DNA from: Magicicada septendecula
Taxonomy: Eukaryota > Arthropoda > Insecta > Hemiptera > Cicadidae
Direction of reading: 5' to 3'
Assembly (NCBI GenBank): GCA_034769895.1
Contig: CM068371.1
Span: 401,589,469 to 401,653,468, forward strand
Length of the DNA stretch: 64,000 nucleotides
Shown piece by piece: positions 47,120 through 57,730 of this stretch (its first letter is position 1; each line of letters starts with the position of its first letter). The notes beneath the pieces were generated by a model. That model had not been told where the DNA came from and searched no databases. It was given only the letters and a program-made list of their open reading frames with translations. Position numbers and translations under genes: made by a program.

Positions 47120-47310
47120 GAGGTTGAGAGATCATTTTATACTCTTAAAAGAATCAAGAACATGGTACCGATCAACAATGCTTGTTAGCCGCTTAACTAA
47201 TTTAGCAAGATTAACTATTGAAACAGAATGAGTAAAAAACATTGGATTTGGATAACTTGATAGCAGAGTTTGCTGAAAAGAAGAGCAGAAAGAAATATTT
47301 AAATTAAATT
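47120..47310 (+). pseudogene. hAT transposase C-terminal (hATC) remnant
   Basis: In frame from about 47120, EVERSFYTLKRIKNM matches the start of the hATC dimerisation domain of TTF/ZMYM-type hAT transposases. Further recognisable pieces (LTIETE, VKNIGFG, KEEQKEIF) follow in shifting frames with stops. Only about 60 residues of a normally 600-800 residue protein remain. Confidence 0.6.
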
Positions 47311-47571
47311 CTTGGATTTCGTTGTCCATGACGTGTCCGTTACTTAACTAAATATCACTATAGTATTGACGACTCGGAACACTAAGTTTTTTATAAGTAA
47401 AAACGTAAAGTTTTACCTTACAGCCTAAACCGGCTTTCACCTTTAGAAGGCTCCATCAGCCTCTGATGAAGCCTTCTAAAGGTGAAAGCCGGTTTAGGCT
47501 GTAAGGTAAAACTTTACGTTTTTACTTATAAAAAACTTAGTGTTCCGAGTCATCAATACTATAGTGATATT
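47311..47571. mobile_element. 261-bp palindromic insertion with 15-bp target duplication
   Basis: Inserted in the hAT copy and flanked by direct repeats TATTTAAATTAAATT (47296-47310 and 47572-47586). The empty site is seen in the other hAT copy. Arms 47350-47459 and 47463-47572 are a nearly perfect inverted repeat around 3 bp. The right arm carries CTGATGA (47463-47469) and, after a GCCTT/AAGGT stem, GAAA (47483-47486), a hammerhead-like core. Stem III and the cleavage residue are not canonical. It is probably the terminal part of a Penelope-like element. Confidence 0.6.
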
Positions 47572-47854
47572 TATTTAAATTAAATTATTTTGTGTTCTCT
47601 AATTTATTTTTACTGTTGATTATTGTAAAAAGATCTGAGAAATAAAATAATAGTAAACAGTTTCAGCATCTATTTAATCAGTATAAAATAATAAAAATAT
47701 GTAAGTAAAATTTAAGAACAATATTTTGTTTATTATATTTATTAAATGATCGTCTGAGTAAAGTATTGTGCAAAACGCGAAAATTTCATTCATGGACCCC
47801 TGATCTTAAACAGCCCCGGGTCCCCCATAGCCTTAATCCGGCCATGGTCAGACG

Positions 47855-48058
47855 TACACCAAGCCTGACACCAATCTTCTTCTAATCAGTCACGAGAGGA
47901 AGACTTGTCCAGTCCACGAACGTACAACACACATAACTGGGCTAGCTAGAAGTTGAGGAGGAAACTCTTCGATAATAACAATCTTCAAATAACAGTCGAA
48001 AAATAATCAGCAGTTTGAAGAGACGACATCGGCGAAACAAAAGCGCCTCTACATACAA
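47855..48058. other. Short unassigned spacer
   Basis: Lies between the hAT copy and the P-like element. GACGACATCGGC near 48022 resembles GACGTCATCGGC on the complement near 56170, so the P-like element's true ends may extend this far. Confidence 0.35.
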
Positions 48059-48176
48059 TCGACACCCATAGATGTATATATACTACTGGATTGCGCGCTC
48101 TAATGCAGGCAAGGCGCGAAACTCGGTCCGGCTGTGACACGTTCTCCCCACCACTCTGTAGTGTACTTCCAGTGCA
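48059..48176. repeat. Left terminal inverted repeat of the P-like element
   Basis: It contains CATAGATGTATATATACTAC, CGGTCCG and CCACCACTCTGTAGTG. The same words occur inverted at 53042-53110 and 56085-56103, the right repeat that was later split by the DDE element. The exact outer edge is not certain. Confidence 0.65.
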
Positions 48177-48276
48177 GTCTCGTCTACTTACATGCTGTTT
48201 GCATTGCGTGTTTTCGTTGATTGTTGGAAGGTTGTGGATGTCTATAAAGTACAGCTTATAATTTGAAGTTAACAAG

Positions 48277-51200
48277 ATGCCAACATACTGTGTAGCATAC
48301 AACTGTAAGAACTATGCTGTTAAAAACTGCTGCCTGTCATTTCACACGTAAGTAAAACTTTTATCAACAACATTATGACTTAAATAACAAAGGTATTTTA
48401 ATCACTGTACTTTAAATAGTATCGATTTATTTATCGATCTCATACTAGTAATTTTTTTCTGATTAAATTATTGTTTTTTCTGAAATTATTAAAATTAAAA
48501 TAGTAATTTATTTTTGTCCAGTCTACTTTTCACATGAGGTTCTTTTATTGTGTTGAAAATTGAAAAGAAAAATTAGCGTATGCCTAATATTGTAGTTATT
48601 TTCCAATTTTTATAGCAAGAAAGGATAGTTTTGAAAGTTAAACATTTATGTCAAAAAGTCCAGAACTTCGAAGCAGGTGGATAAATGCAACTAAGAGAAA
48701 AGGCTTTACACCATCGGCGCAGTCCAGACTTTGTAGTAAGCATTTCGAAGACAGTGCGTTTGAAGTCGGAGGTATAATCAGAAAATTAAAAAAGGATGCA
48801 GCCCCAACTTTATTTGACTTCCCACCTCATTTGCACACACAGCAACCTAAACGTAGAAGGCTTATCAAGAAATTTGAGGTACATCTTTCTATTTATGTAT
48901 AGATAGGCCTATTTAAGCTAATTAAGTTCATAACTAAACTTTTTGTTTTTTAAAAAGGGCTCATATGGAAAATTTTTAATCTTTGCAGTCCGTTTTGGCT
49001 ACTTATTTGGAAACGGTCAAAATTAATAGAAAAAGAGAGTGTAGTGATAAAGTATCTTGTTTTGTGAGCCTTTGAATTTTTTAACTATTTTATCAATCTT
49101 AAGAAATATATGAAGTAAAAACTGAATTCTATAAAATTAAAACATAAAAATTTCTTTAAAAATTTAAGGGTACTGAATTTCAACCCAATACTGAAGCCGG
49201 GTAATTTCTATTTAAAAGTGTACATTCTGTTTTCGAATACTGGAAAAAATGAAGTTCAACAGGAATCAACCACATCTGTCGAAGCTGATGTCAATCTTGA
49301 GGCATCATAATCAATTTTGAATATGCATACAGTCCCTCATATTCAACAGCAACAAAGAATTGTAAGACAATTTATTAATTTTCTACATTTAAGAAATATA
49401 TTATAATCTAGTCTATTAATGTACTGTATAAAATTAGTATGTAACTTAACATATATTGGTTACAGGCACCACAATCACCAACTAAAAACATCCTACGTAG
49501 AAAAGTTAAAATTTTGCAACAACGTATAAGAAGAAGAGACAAGAAAATCAAGAATATGAGTGACATAATATCGATCCTAAAGAAAAAGATGAATGCACCT
49601 GATAGACTGTTGGAACTCTTAGAGAATAATTTTTCAGGTTTTCCTTTATATTTAATATTAAGCAATCTAAAAAATAAGTTTAATAGTAAATTCAACCAGG
49701 TATATACGGACCAAATGAAAGATTTTGTCCTTACGTTATACTTTTATTCACCTAAAGCTTATAATTTTTTGAGGAATAATCAGCTGTCTTTGCCAAACCC
49801 ATCCACATTAAGAAAATGGGTTGGCAATTTCAACTGCTCACCTGGCTTTATAGAAGAAGTGTTTTCTTATTTAAAAAATAATGTTAGCATTAAAAGTTAT
49901 TTGCAACACGTTAACCTAACATTTGGTGCCATGAGCATTATAAAACAGCTAATATATGATCCAAAAGAAGGTAAGCATATAGGATATATAGATGTAGGAT
50001 GTGGTATAAAAATAGATGACCATGAGGCACTTGCAACTGAGGCTTTAGTTTTTCAAGTCGTTTCTTTGAAAGGTAATTTTAAGTGTGCAATGGGATATTT
50101 TCTTATTAATTCAATGAGTTCTAATGTACTCTCGCAGCTAATTAAAATGGCGATTATAAAGTTAAAACAAGTTGGCGTCAGTGTACAAAATGTAACATTT
50201 GATGGCACGACCACAAATATTGCGGCAATGGAAAAACTTGGCTGTAAATTTCCTGAAAAACCTTTTTTTAGTATTAAAGATATTGGTCATAATGTTTGTG
50301 TCATGTTAGACGCTTGCCATATGTTGAAGCTATATAGGAACACACTTGCTGATAAAAAGATAATTTAATCGGATAATGGGAAAAAAATACAGTTTAAATA
50401 TATAGAAAATCTGTTATCTGTACAAACTAAAGAGGGTTTAAAGTTTGCAAATAAACTTTCACACACACGTTTTCTACAAAAATAAAATAATGAATGTGAA
50501 GATAGCTGCACAAACATTAAGTAGTAGTGTTGCTGACGCTTTACAATTTTTACTTGACAGGAAACATCCCGATTTTGGGGGCTGTGAGGAGACAATTAAC
50601 TTCATTCGAATAATGGATAGGCTGTTTGAATATTTTAATATAAGGGATCCCTTTGGTAAACACTTTAAAGAACCTATAAAAAAAGTAATGCTGACTACAG
50701 TAAAATGGTGCTATCAGCTAGCTATAATTATTTAAGTAAATTAAAAATTGAGGGTGTAGATATTTTAAAACATGCCAGAAAGACTTTTGTGTTAGGATTT
50801 CTTACTAACATTAACTCGATTGGCATTTTGAGTACAAAATTACTAAATGAGCTAGGGTTCAAATACATTTTAAGTTACAAATTTTCTCAAGACCACCTTG
50901 AATTGCTTTTCTCGTGAATTCGATCAAGGGGCGGTTATAATAATAACCCTAATGTTAATCAGTTTTGTCATGCATTAAGGAAGTTAATGTTTAGGAATAG
51001 TGTTCAGGCTTCAAAAACAAGTAATAGTTTAAGAGTTTGATATAAATCATCAAAATTGTATTCTTAGTTTTTATGGACCAGGTACTGCGACGGTTGATAA
51101 TGATGAAGAAGAGTAAGAATTTTTAGATCATATGGAATATGATATTGTAAAACAGTGTGAGCTGTCTTATTACAAAAAAATATACTTTATTTGATAAGTG

Positions 51201-51659
51201 GTTTTATTGTTAAACAAGTAGATAAGATCATGAAATGTACAGAGTGTAGTGATATGTTACAAGATGAAATTGAACTTCCCTGTAGTCGATTCAGTTTGTT
51301 TTTATCATAGGGAAAATTGATAAGAGCATCTTATGAAGTATTTAAACTAGTAAATTTTTTGTGTAATTTATTTCTAGCTTTAAGGGATAAACAAAATTTT
51401 AATTCTAATTTATCTAGCTTGTAGATATTTTAAAAAGAGTTTGTTTAAGGGGCATATTTCTAATTTTGATTTTACAGATGACAGCCATGAGCTCAAATTA
51501 ATAAAATTAATAGGTAGTGTGTTTTTTAAAATACTTTGCAACGCATTTACAAAAGAAAAAACTGCACTGTTGAATAAATCAAAGTTAGGGGTACGTCAGA
51601 AATTAAACAAAATTAGAAATACTTCATATTCGTATCTGAACCACAAATATATTAAGTAA
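48277..51659 (+). pseudogene. P-element/THAP9-like transposase, decayed
   Basis: Exon 1 (48277-48347) starts MPTYCVAYNCKNYAVKNC with the first Cys pair of a THAP zinc finger and ends at GTAAGT. Exon 2 (about 48614-48878) holds SRWINATKRKGFTPSAQS and RLCSKHFEDSAF, the CxxH end of THAP, but an in-frame stop and frame mismatch precede it. Exon 3 from the acceptor at 49467 has a coiled leucine-rich stretch, then RNase H-like motifs VTFDGTTTNIAAM and LDACHMLKLYRN. After stops come MNVKIAAQTLSSSVADAL, SYKFSQDHLELLFS, SRGGYNNNPNVNQF and the C-terminal MFKGHISNFDFTDDSHELK. Order and motifs match THAP9/P transposases, which cut and paste DNA via the THAP finger. Several stops and shifts after 50368 make it non-functional. 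Confidence 0.85.
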
Positions 51660-51713
51660 TTAAATATTACCTGATATTACCTGAAATTCAAATGATCGTT
51701 TAATAAATGCCAA

Positions 51714-52462
51714 ATGCCAAATGATGATGTGCACCATCCTAATGCACAAAAAATGGCTGCATACAATAGTTTTATCCATAGATTAGTAACAACACCAATG
51801 GAAGCCATTGACTTCCATAGGGAATTGAACATTATAAAAAATATAGCAACATGCAATGGGTATAAAATTTCATTGATAGACATGTTACTTAAGAAACACC
51901 ACAACAGACAGAAAAATCGCCTAGAAAATAAAACTAAACTAAAATACATAGTAAACGATTATGGCACTATCCTTCCTCATATCGTCACCATTACACACTT
52001 AAGAATTTGAAAATGGTGGTCACATTTCGCACGAACAACAACTTACATAAATTGCTGCGCCCTAAAATTATTAGACCACTGGAAGAAAAAACAGGCATCT
52101 ACAAAATTAAGTGTAGTGACTGTAAGTGCTTTTATATAGGCCAGACGGGGAGATCGTTTTTACAACGATTTAAAGAACATGTGCCTAAAAAAGATCTAGG
52201 TCAAACAAAATCTAATTTTGGCCGACATTTTTTGGATAGTAACCATAATTACACAAACCTGGCTACAAATCTTGCACCTTTACATGTTTGTAAAAAAGGC
52301 CGTTATATGGATGCCGCTGAGGAATTCGAAATTTATAAGGCACATAAATTATATACTGAGCATTTATTAAACGATCATTTGAATTTCCACTCAAACGCGC
52401 TATATGATACGGCTTTACAAGTCTCAGAACGTCTGAGACTTCCGTCACAGATAAGACAATGA
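51714..52462 (+). pseudogene. Penelope RT C-terminus + GIY-YIG nuclease
   Basis: The first block (51714-52010) has HHPNAQKMAAYNSFIHRLVT and LNIIKNIATCNGYK, the thumb region after the RT palm. A frameshift leads into 52007-52462. That block contains TFRTNNNLHKLL, CSDCKCFYIGQTGRSFLQRF and the EH of KEHVPKK: the zinc-finger-like CxxC plus GIY-YIG endonuclease used for target cleavage. EEFEIYKAH is the usual tail motif, also present in the 7296-8333 protein (AEQFEIYRYH). The palm with YxDD is missing. It is a different Penelope family from that at 7086-9954. Confidence 0.8.
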
Positions 52463-52611
52463 ATGTGTTGACTGAGACGGCAGTGTCGTTGTAGCTTCCT
52501 CACGGTGCGCACCGTTATTCTCGCGCGCTAATGATTGTTTTATATATGTGTTTCAAATGTTGTTGTTTTTTGTGATTTGTGTTTTAATGTTGTGACGACC
52601 TCTAACGAGGA

Positions 52612-52660
52612 GAATAACCTGATGATGTAACTTTAGTTCCGAAACGCGTTGTGTTTTAAT
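52612..52660 (+). ncRNA. Hammerhead ribozyme motif behind the GIY-YIG gene
   Basis: CTGATGA is at 52619-52625 and GAAA at 52641-52644. Stem II is G(T)AACT/AGTT(C)C. Stem III is ACGCGT, followed by T. It lies about 150 bp after the Penelope stop codon, the expected place for the terminal repeat ribozyme of these elements. An extra T precedes stem II, as in the 18.6-kb and 27.9-kb copies. Stem I pairing is weak. Confidence 0.6.
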
Positions 52661-52707
52661 ATAAACAAGTGAACCACAAGACGGACTATTCAGGTAATAT
52701 TTAATTA

Positions 52708-53112
52708 AATAAAATTATTTTGTTTAATAATATTTAATATACATAAAAAATGTACTCTTATACCTAAAAAATCCAAAATTAATACTTATATTAAAATTGT
52801 AAAGTAATTGATATAAAATAATAGAATATATAATGTTTTAAAACATATCTAAGTTTAAACATTTGTAAAATTGGAATAATAAATTACGTGCCATTTTAAA
52901 ACAATGTGTACATTTCTCCTCTGTTTATATAATACCTACTGTCCTTTGTTTATTAAAAATTACTTCAGTTGTATCGGTTTTGAAGCGAATAAACTCGATG
53001 TTTCGTTATCGAGTTTCAATGCAGCGCAGCTGGTGGAACCACTACAGAGTGGTGGGAAGAGCTAAACAGACGCGGACCGAATTCATAGCACAGCGTTAAC
53101 AATCCAGTAGTA
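52708..53112. other. P-like element 3' flank and inner right terminal repeat
   Basis: 52708-53029 is AT-rich with no gene. 53030-53110 is the inner part of the right terminal repeat (CACTACAGAGTGGTGGG, CGGACCG, CAATCCAGTAG). It is cut at TA 53111-53112 by the next element. Confidence 0.6.
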
Positions 53113-56082
53113 CTGTCTGGCCGCGATTGGAATGCGCGGCTTGGCGTCCCCTCCACTAGACCGGCAGATGCATTGTTACTACTTAGTACTATCCATTCAG
53201 TATGTACATTCAGAAATATGAAGTACACATTTTTATAAATTTCTTTTTGTAATGTAATTCTACATCTTATGCTGCTCATTTCTGTATAAATTATATGTCT
53301 ATAATATAATTTTGTTGATCATAAAAAAATATTTTGTCAATTTTTGTTCACCCGTGCAAATTAGTGCAACATTTCAATCAACCAGTGATTGCAATCCTAA
53401 TATGAAACTTATGGAGTTCATTTTTATAACGTTTTATTCAAAATAATATTTCCTTTATTATGAACATATTTTGATTGTCATAACACGATAATTAGATTTT
53501 TGGTCGAATTATTATCTCTGTAATTTTTTAATTCTGTCAGTAAGTTTGCAATTTGTCGTCTGTGAGGAAGTTTTTTATTTCTAAAGATAGACATATAGTG
53601 TAAGCGAGAAGTTGTAGTAAATAGTCCAAAGTTATTTGTAATGCAAATTCCAATATCCTACTGCCGATAGTTTAGACAGAATACATCGTTATTCGAACAG
53701 CTTATACCGCATGCCTCTGGTGACAAGCGAGCCGCTACCGCTTAACAAATGGATGACAATAAAAGAACATAGTGTACGTCGTTTTTACTCTTTTAATAAA
53801 GGTGTAACAGCCAAAACACGTGTCTGATGACAATAAAAATTATGAAACAAAACTATGTGCTTTTTGTATTGTGTTAATACAATAATATAAGAATTACTTT
53901 ACAGGAAACACTAGTTTTAGAAAGAAATGTGTCGTGTTGAAGGCCATCCAATCTGTCACAAAGGGAAGGTTTTTCGACATATTTATGACGGGGCATTGTT
54001 TGGTGTATACCCTTACACCCGGCGACCACTTTGGTGTTATAAAAAAAGTATAGTAACTGCTGTTTTTGGATGTCGTTTTGTCATTCTGTTCCATGAGTTA
54101 AAGTTAGTAGTGATCGGTGTTTATACTTAGTGTATATGTTTAATTTCTTATTAATTGAATAGCGTTTGAATTTTTTGCTCTAAGATAATTAATTGTAATT
54201 AATTGCTCTAAAATATGAAAAAAAGTTGCCCTCCTACTTTTTCGTCATTTTCACTGTGATTCACTACGTTCTTTACCTAAAAAAACGATTGAATCTCTTC
54301 GAATGTGACAGCCTGGCTTGGGACAGGCATATTTTCCCATAGAAGTGAGAAAATATGGCGAGTTACAACTTTTTTTTCATATTTTTTATTTTAAAATTTT
54401 TATATTAAACTTTTAAATTTTATTTTCTATTAATTTATATTAACTTTTACTTTCTAAATATCTTCCTCTTAATCTTCTGACATGTCACTCAGGCCGCTCT
54501 CTTCACTGTCTTCTTCCTCGCTTACAGCGATGACAAACTGATCTAATGCATTTTCCATTAGTCCGTCTTTTTCCCAATATTCATTTTCCAACTTCTTTAT
54601 GTGGTCACAGCATTTTTTCCACAGTCTTCATTGGTGACGTGTTTAATGGCCTCTTCTGAAAGCTGGAGAAGGCGCTGAATTCTTAAATCTCCAACATTAT
54701 TTTCCCGAACGAATCTTTTCATTATTGGCCATATTAATTGTATGGGGTTTAATTCGCAGTTGTAGGGCGGGAGGCGTACTACCTCGTGTCCATATTGTGC
54801 GAAGATTCTATCGATCTTGTAGTCCACTTTAGTCGTTTTATTTTTCTCAATTAGTTCGTACAGTACAGGTTTCCTCATTTCCAGGACAGCTGGAATGTTC
54901 GCCTTTGTCAGCCATTCGACCATTGTCTTTTTTGTATCATACCTATTCGGGACCTTGTTCTCTATTTTGCTGTGGTAGGGAGCATTATCCATGATGACGA
55001 CACTGTTAGCAGGCAAGTTGGGGATGACCTTCTCTGTTACCCACTTCGAAAAATTGTCGTAATTCATTTGACCGTGGTAATCCCCAGTAGCCACATCAGC
55101 CCTAAAGAACAGTTGGGCCCCAGGTAGAAATCCTTCCTCAGAGCCAATACCAACAACAATAATCCTATTACTTCCACTAACACACTCCATCGCTCCAACG
55201 ACACCGGTCCTTGGCAACACTTACGAAACGTTAGGTTGGAGTCGATCCATGACTCATCAAGAAAAAATATGTTTCGATTGTCCTCTCGTATTCTTCGCAT
55301 ACGCATCAAATATCTACACCGCCAGTCAATTATGTCGTGTCTCTCCACTAAAATATTCCTCTTGCTCACAGCTCTTTTCCATCTGCATCCCATTTCTTTC
55401 AGTGTCTCTCTCAGTTTAGTTCGTTCAAATGGAAAATTCATTTTTACCTTCAGTTCATTAATAAGTTTCCGCACAGATGGGATTGTCTTCTTGACTAAAT
55501 AAAACTCTTCGATAGTTGACTTTATTATGTTTCTATCGAAACTGTCGACTTCTTTGGGAATCATTGTTGGAGCTTTCCTTTTTTTGCTCGGTGAAATTAC
55601 GGTTCCCTCAGTTTGTAGCTCCCGATGAATTGCCTGAAGTGTTCTAGGCATACCTGTATATGCTTCTGCTCGTTTAGTCGGGCTACTGAAAGGGAACATG
55701 AGTTTCTTGTCCAAACGCTCTTTTTCCATGGCGGACATCACGTTTCCCAGAACTTTCCTTTCTTTCTCGTGAATCACGTGCCTCTTAGATGGCCCGGGTG
55801 AAGATGTTTCACTCCTGATCATACTGGTCAAAAGTTCGAAAGGAGACACGGCACTTCACTATAGCCTAGTAACTAAATTCTATTAACTAATAAACTCAAT
55901 TATATACAATTAATAAGTAATACAGAAATCTCAATTATATACACGCCGTTTACGCGCCGACAGCTGATACGGGAATGAGGAGCAGGCAGCGCGTTGTGAG
56001 TGTAGGAAAAGGTAGTACAAGCGACAAGCCTGCCCATTCCCCCACTTTACCTACCCTGCGCACTCCAATCGTGGCCAGACAG
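53113..56082 (-). mobile_element. IS630/Tc1-type DDE transposon inside the P-like element
   Basis: The inverted ends CTGTCTGGCCGCGATTGGAA and the complement of CCAATCGTGGCCAGACAG are flanked by TA (53111-53112, 56083-56084). It is 2.97 kb, with one transposase gene on the minus strand and long non-coding flanks. The 180-bp MITE at 44045 is a relative. Confidence 0.85.
54597..55849 (-). pseudogene. DDE_3-type transposase (IS630/Tc1 superfamily)
   Basis: The N-terminal part (from 55849) contains a helix-turn-helix-like region followed by RELQTEGTVISPSKKRK and KKTIPSVRKLINELKVKMNF. The first catalytic Asp is in NIFFLDESWIDSNLTFRKC. A frameshift near 55215 moves the reading to the next frame (55220-54597). 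That frame has SGSNRIIVVGIGSEEGFLPG, the second Asp in VVIMDNAPYHSK, a family-typical insertion of about 60 residues, and LPPYNCELNPIQLIWPIMK. The last motif normally reads NPIE with the third catalytic Glu. Here it is Gln, another sign of inactivation. This protein type is very common in insects as a multicopy uncharacterised gene. Confidence 0.8.
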
Positions 56083-56103
56083 TATATATACATCTATGTC
56101 GAC

Positions 56104-56367
56104 ATCACGACTCCTCGAATGTTTGCAGCACGTGTTGTCGAAGAGAGCAACGTACAAGCCGATGACGTCATCACATTGAACAGATTTCAGTAAACTTTTT
56201 AAAGATCCCGTTTAGTAACAGAGCGACTTTCCTTGTATCACCGATCCCCTGAAAAGTTTCTCAACGGGTGAACGTTTATATAGATCTATTGTACGAATTT
56301 ATGTAAACGTGTGCACAATACAGTCCAGCACTGAAATAAGAAGAAGAACATATCTCGTAAATGAAAC
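56104..56367. other. Flank of the P-like element, unassigned
   Basis: No gene recognised. The outer tip of the right terminal repeat may extend to about 56170. Confidence 0.35.
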
Positions 56368-56893
56368 ATGGATTAAAAAATCACCTGACATCTAGCTTCA
56401 TTTCAAGAAGCACGAAATGCAAAATTTACAAAACACTTATCAGGCCAGTGCTGACATATGCTTCAGAAACCTGGACAATGACAAAACATAGCGAGTGACT
56501 TCTAGGTTGCTGTGAAAGACGTATTCTAAGAACAATATTTAGAGGAGTACAAAAAATGGAATGTGGCTCAGGCGTTATAATTATGAACTATACCATCTTT
56601 ACAAAGAGCCGGACGTTGTCAGGATAATCAAAGTATACAGGCTATCCTGTTGGACACATAGAGAGAATGGAGGAACCCTACGAAACATATTTCCTACCAG
56701 AAACCAATGGGTAGTAGAAAAATGGGAAGACCCCGAAGTAGATTCAAAGACCAGATAGAGGAGAGGGCCTCGGAAAGGTGAACATAAGAAACTGGAAACC
56801 CAGGGCACGCAATAGGGAGGAATGGAATCGACTCTTGGAGCAGGCCAAAACCCACCAAGGGTTGTAGAGTCACGGCTGATGATGATGATGTAC
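56368..56893 (+). pseudogene. LINE polymerase tail with GAT-rich 3' end
   Basis: [49 protein letters not shown] and NIRNWKPRARNREEWNRLL-EQAKTHQGL-stop appear in order across three frames. The copy ends in GATGATGATGAT, the usual simple-repeat tail of this LINE type. It is a relative of the fragment at 29413-29550, which shares the REEW..LLEQAK.H.GL ending. Confidence 0.7.
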
Positions 56894-57730
56894 AATACAG
56901 TAATTACTGTAAATGATAATAAATTCGCAAAATAATTAAACGATAACAAATCTGGTGAACGATAAGCCGTCCTGAATGATATTAAGGAGTTTAATACAGT
57001 TTAATATGGTTTTTCAACCTGTGTCCGGTAATCCGGCGTTTTCGATAATCCGGGGCTACTCTGATCGTGTAAATATGTCGGACTATTGCCATTGTACATA
57101 ACACTCGCAGAACGCCTCTTCAACGGTTCTTCAGCGCGATTTTATACGTGCAAAATCGATATTTTGTAAGCGAGAATCTTTGCGGTATATGACTGGCCGT
57201 TGCGCTAGGTAGAACTGTTTATTTTTATGGATAAAACAGAACGTATACCTGTATTGGGAATCACTCTGTACACTCAGTATCATTGTGTAACAATGGTACG
57301 TTACTTGCAGTCAGTTGTTACAGTTAATATTTTGCGTACGTGCAGTATCAGTTTGCTGTTGTAGGTTTACACGCCTGTTTCGCGGTGCAGTTCTAGTTTG
57401 TTTTCTGTTTTCGACATCGCGTTTGTACACAGTATACGGAGTGTTTATACAGGTGCGTTCCAGCAGCGCATACCGGTGCTCCCGTAGTGTAATTCTGAGC
57501 TCTTCATATATGCAGATTTACATTATGTTGTCATTTCAGTTTGCTGTTTATGTGTGATCGAAGAAACAAGCTGCAGCGACTGCCATTTTGTACTCTTTAA
57601 GAGGTCAAGGAACAGAATAATTGCTGCGTTGCACTGTTGAAGTCGTTATCAGGTCTTTAGAGAGCTTTCACAAAGGCGTTGACCCATTGGATATTCGATG
57701 GGGTTGTGCTTCGAAATAAGCGTAGCGTTT
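56894..57730. other. Unassigned flank of the satellite
   Basis: No gene. GTCCGGTAATCCGGCG and GATAATCCGGGG near 57020-57055 look like a decayed Tigger-type end. Confidence 0.35.

Larger units (their letters stand above)
46962..47846 (+). mobile_element. hAT element copy 2, interrupted
   Basis: It is flanked by a perfect 8-bp duplication GTCAGACG (46954-46961 and 47847-47854). Ends are CGGTGCCG and the complement of CCTTAATCCGGCCATG. The left part near 47120-47310 retains the hAT C-terminal dimerisation region (EVERSFYTLKRIKN, then decayed sequence), which the shorter copy at 25641-26154 lacks. A 261-bp palindromic insertion occupies 47311-47571. Non-functional. Confidence 0.8.
51657..52707 (+). 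mobile_element. Penelope-like element with inverted 5' piece
   Basis: A 5'-truncated copy whose left end is an inverted, internally deleted piece of its own 3' part. Bases 51683-51710 are the complement of 52360-52387, and 51657-51673 of 52691-52707. The right end carries a hammerhead and the GTAATATTTAATTA terminus. It lies directly after the P-like transposase stop. Confidence 0.7.
48059..56103 (+). mobile_element. P-like (THAP) DNA transposon with two nested insertions
   Basis: Terminal inverted repeats of at least 118 bp bracket a decayed THAP/P-type transposase gene (48277-51659). A Penelope copy sits behind the gene (51657-52707). The IS630/Tc1-type element (53113-56082) sits inside the right terminal repeat. 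Removing it and one TA restores a sequence identical over at least 20 bp to the complement of the left repeat. Confidence 0.7.

Noticed and set aside
56868..56893. GCTGATGATGATGATG, possible hammerhead core
   Set aside because: Simple GAT repeat at a LINE 3' end with no stems.
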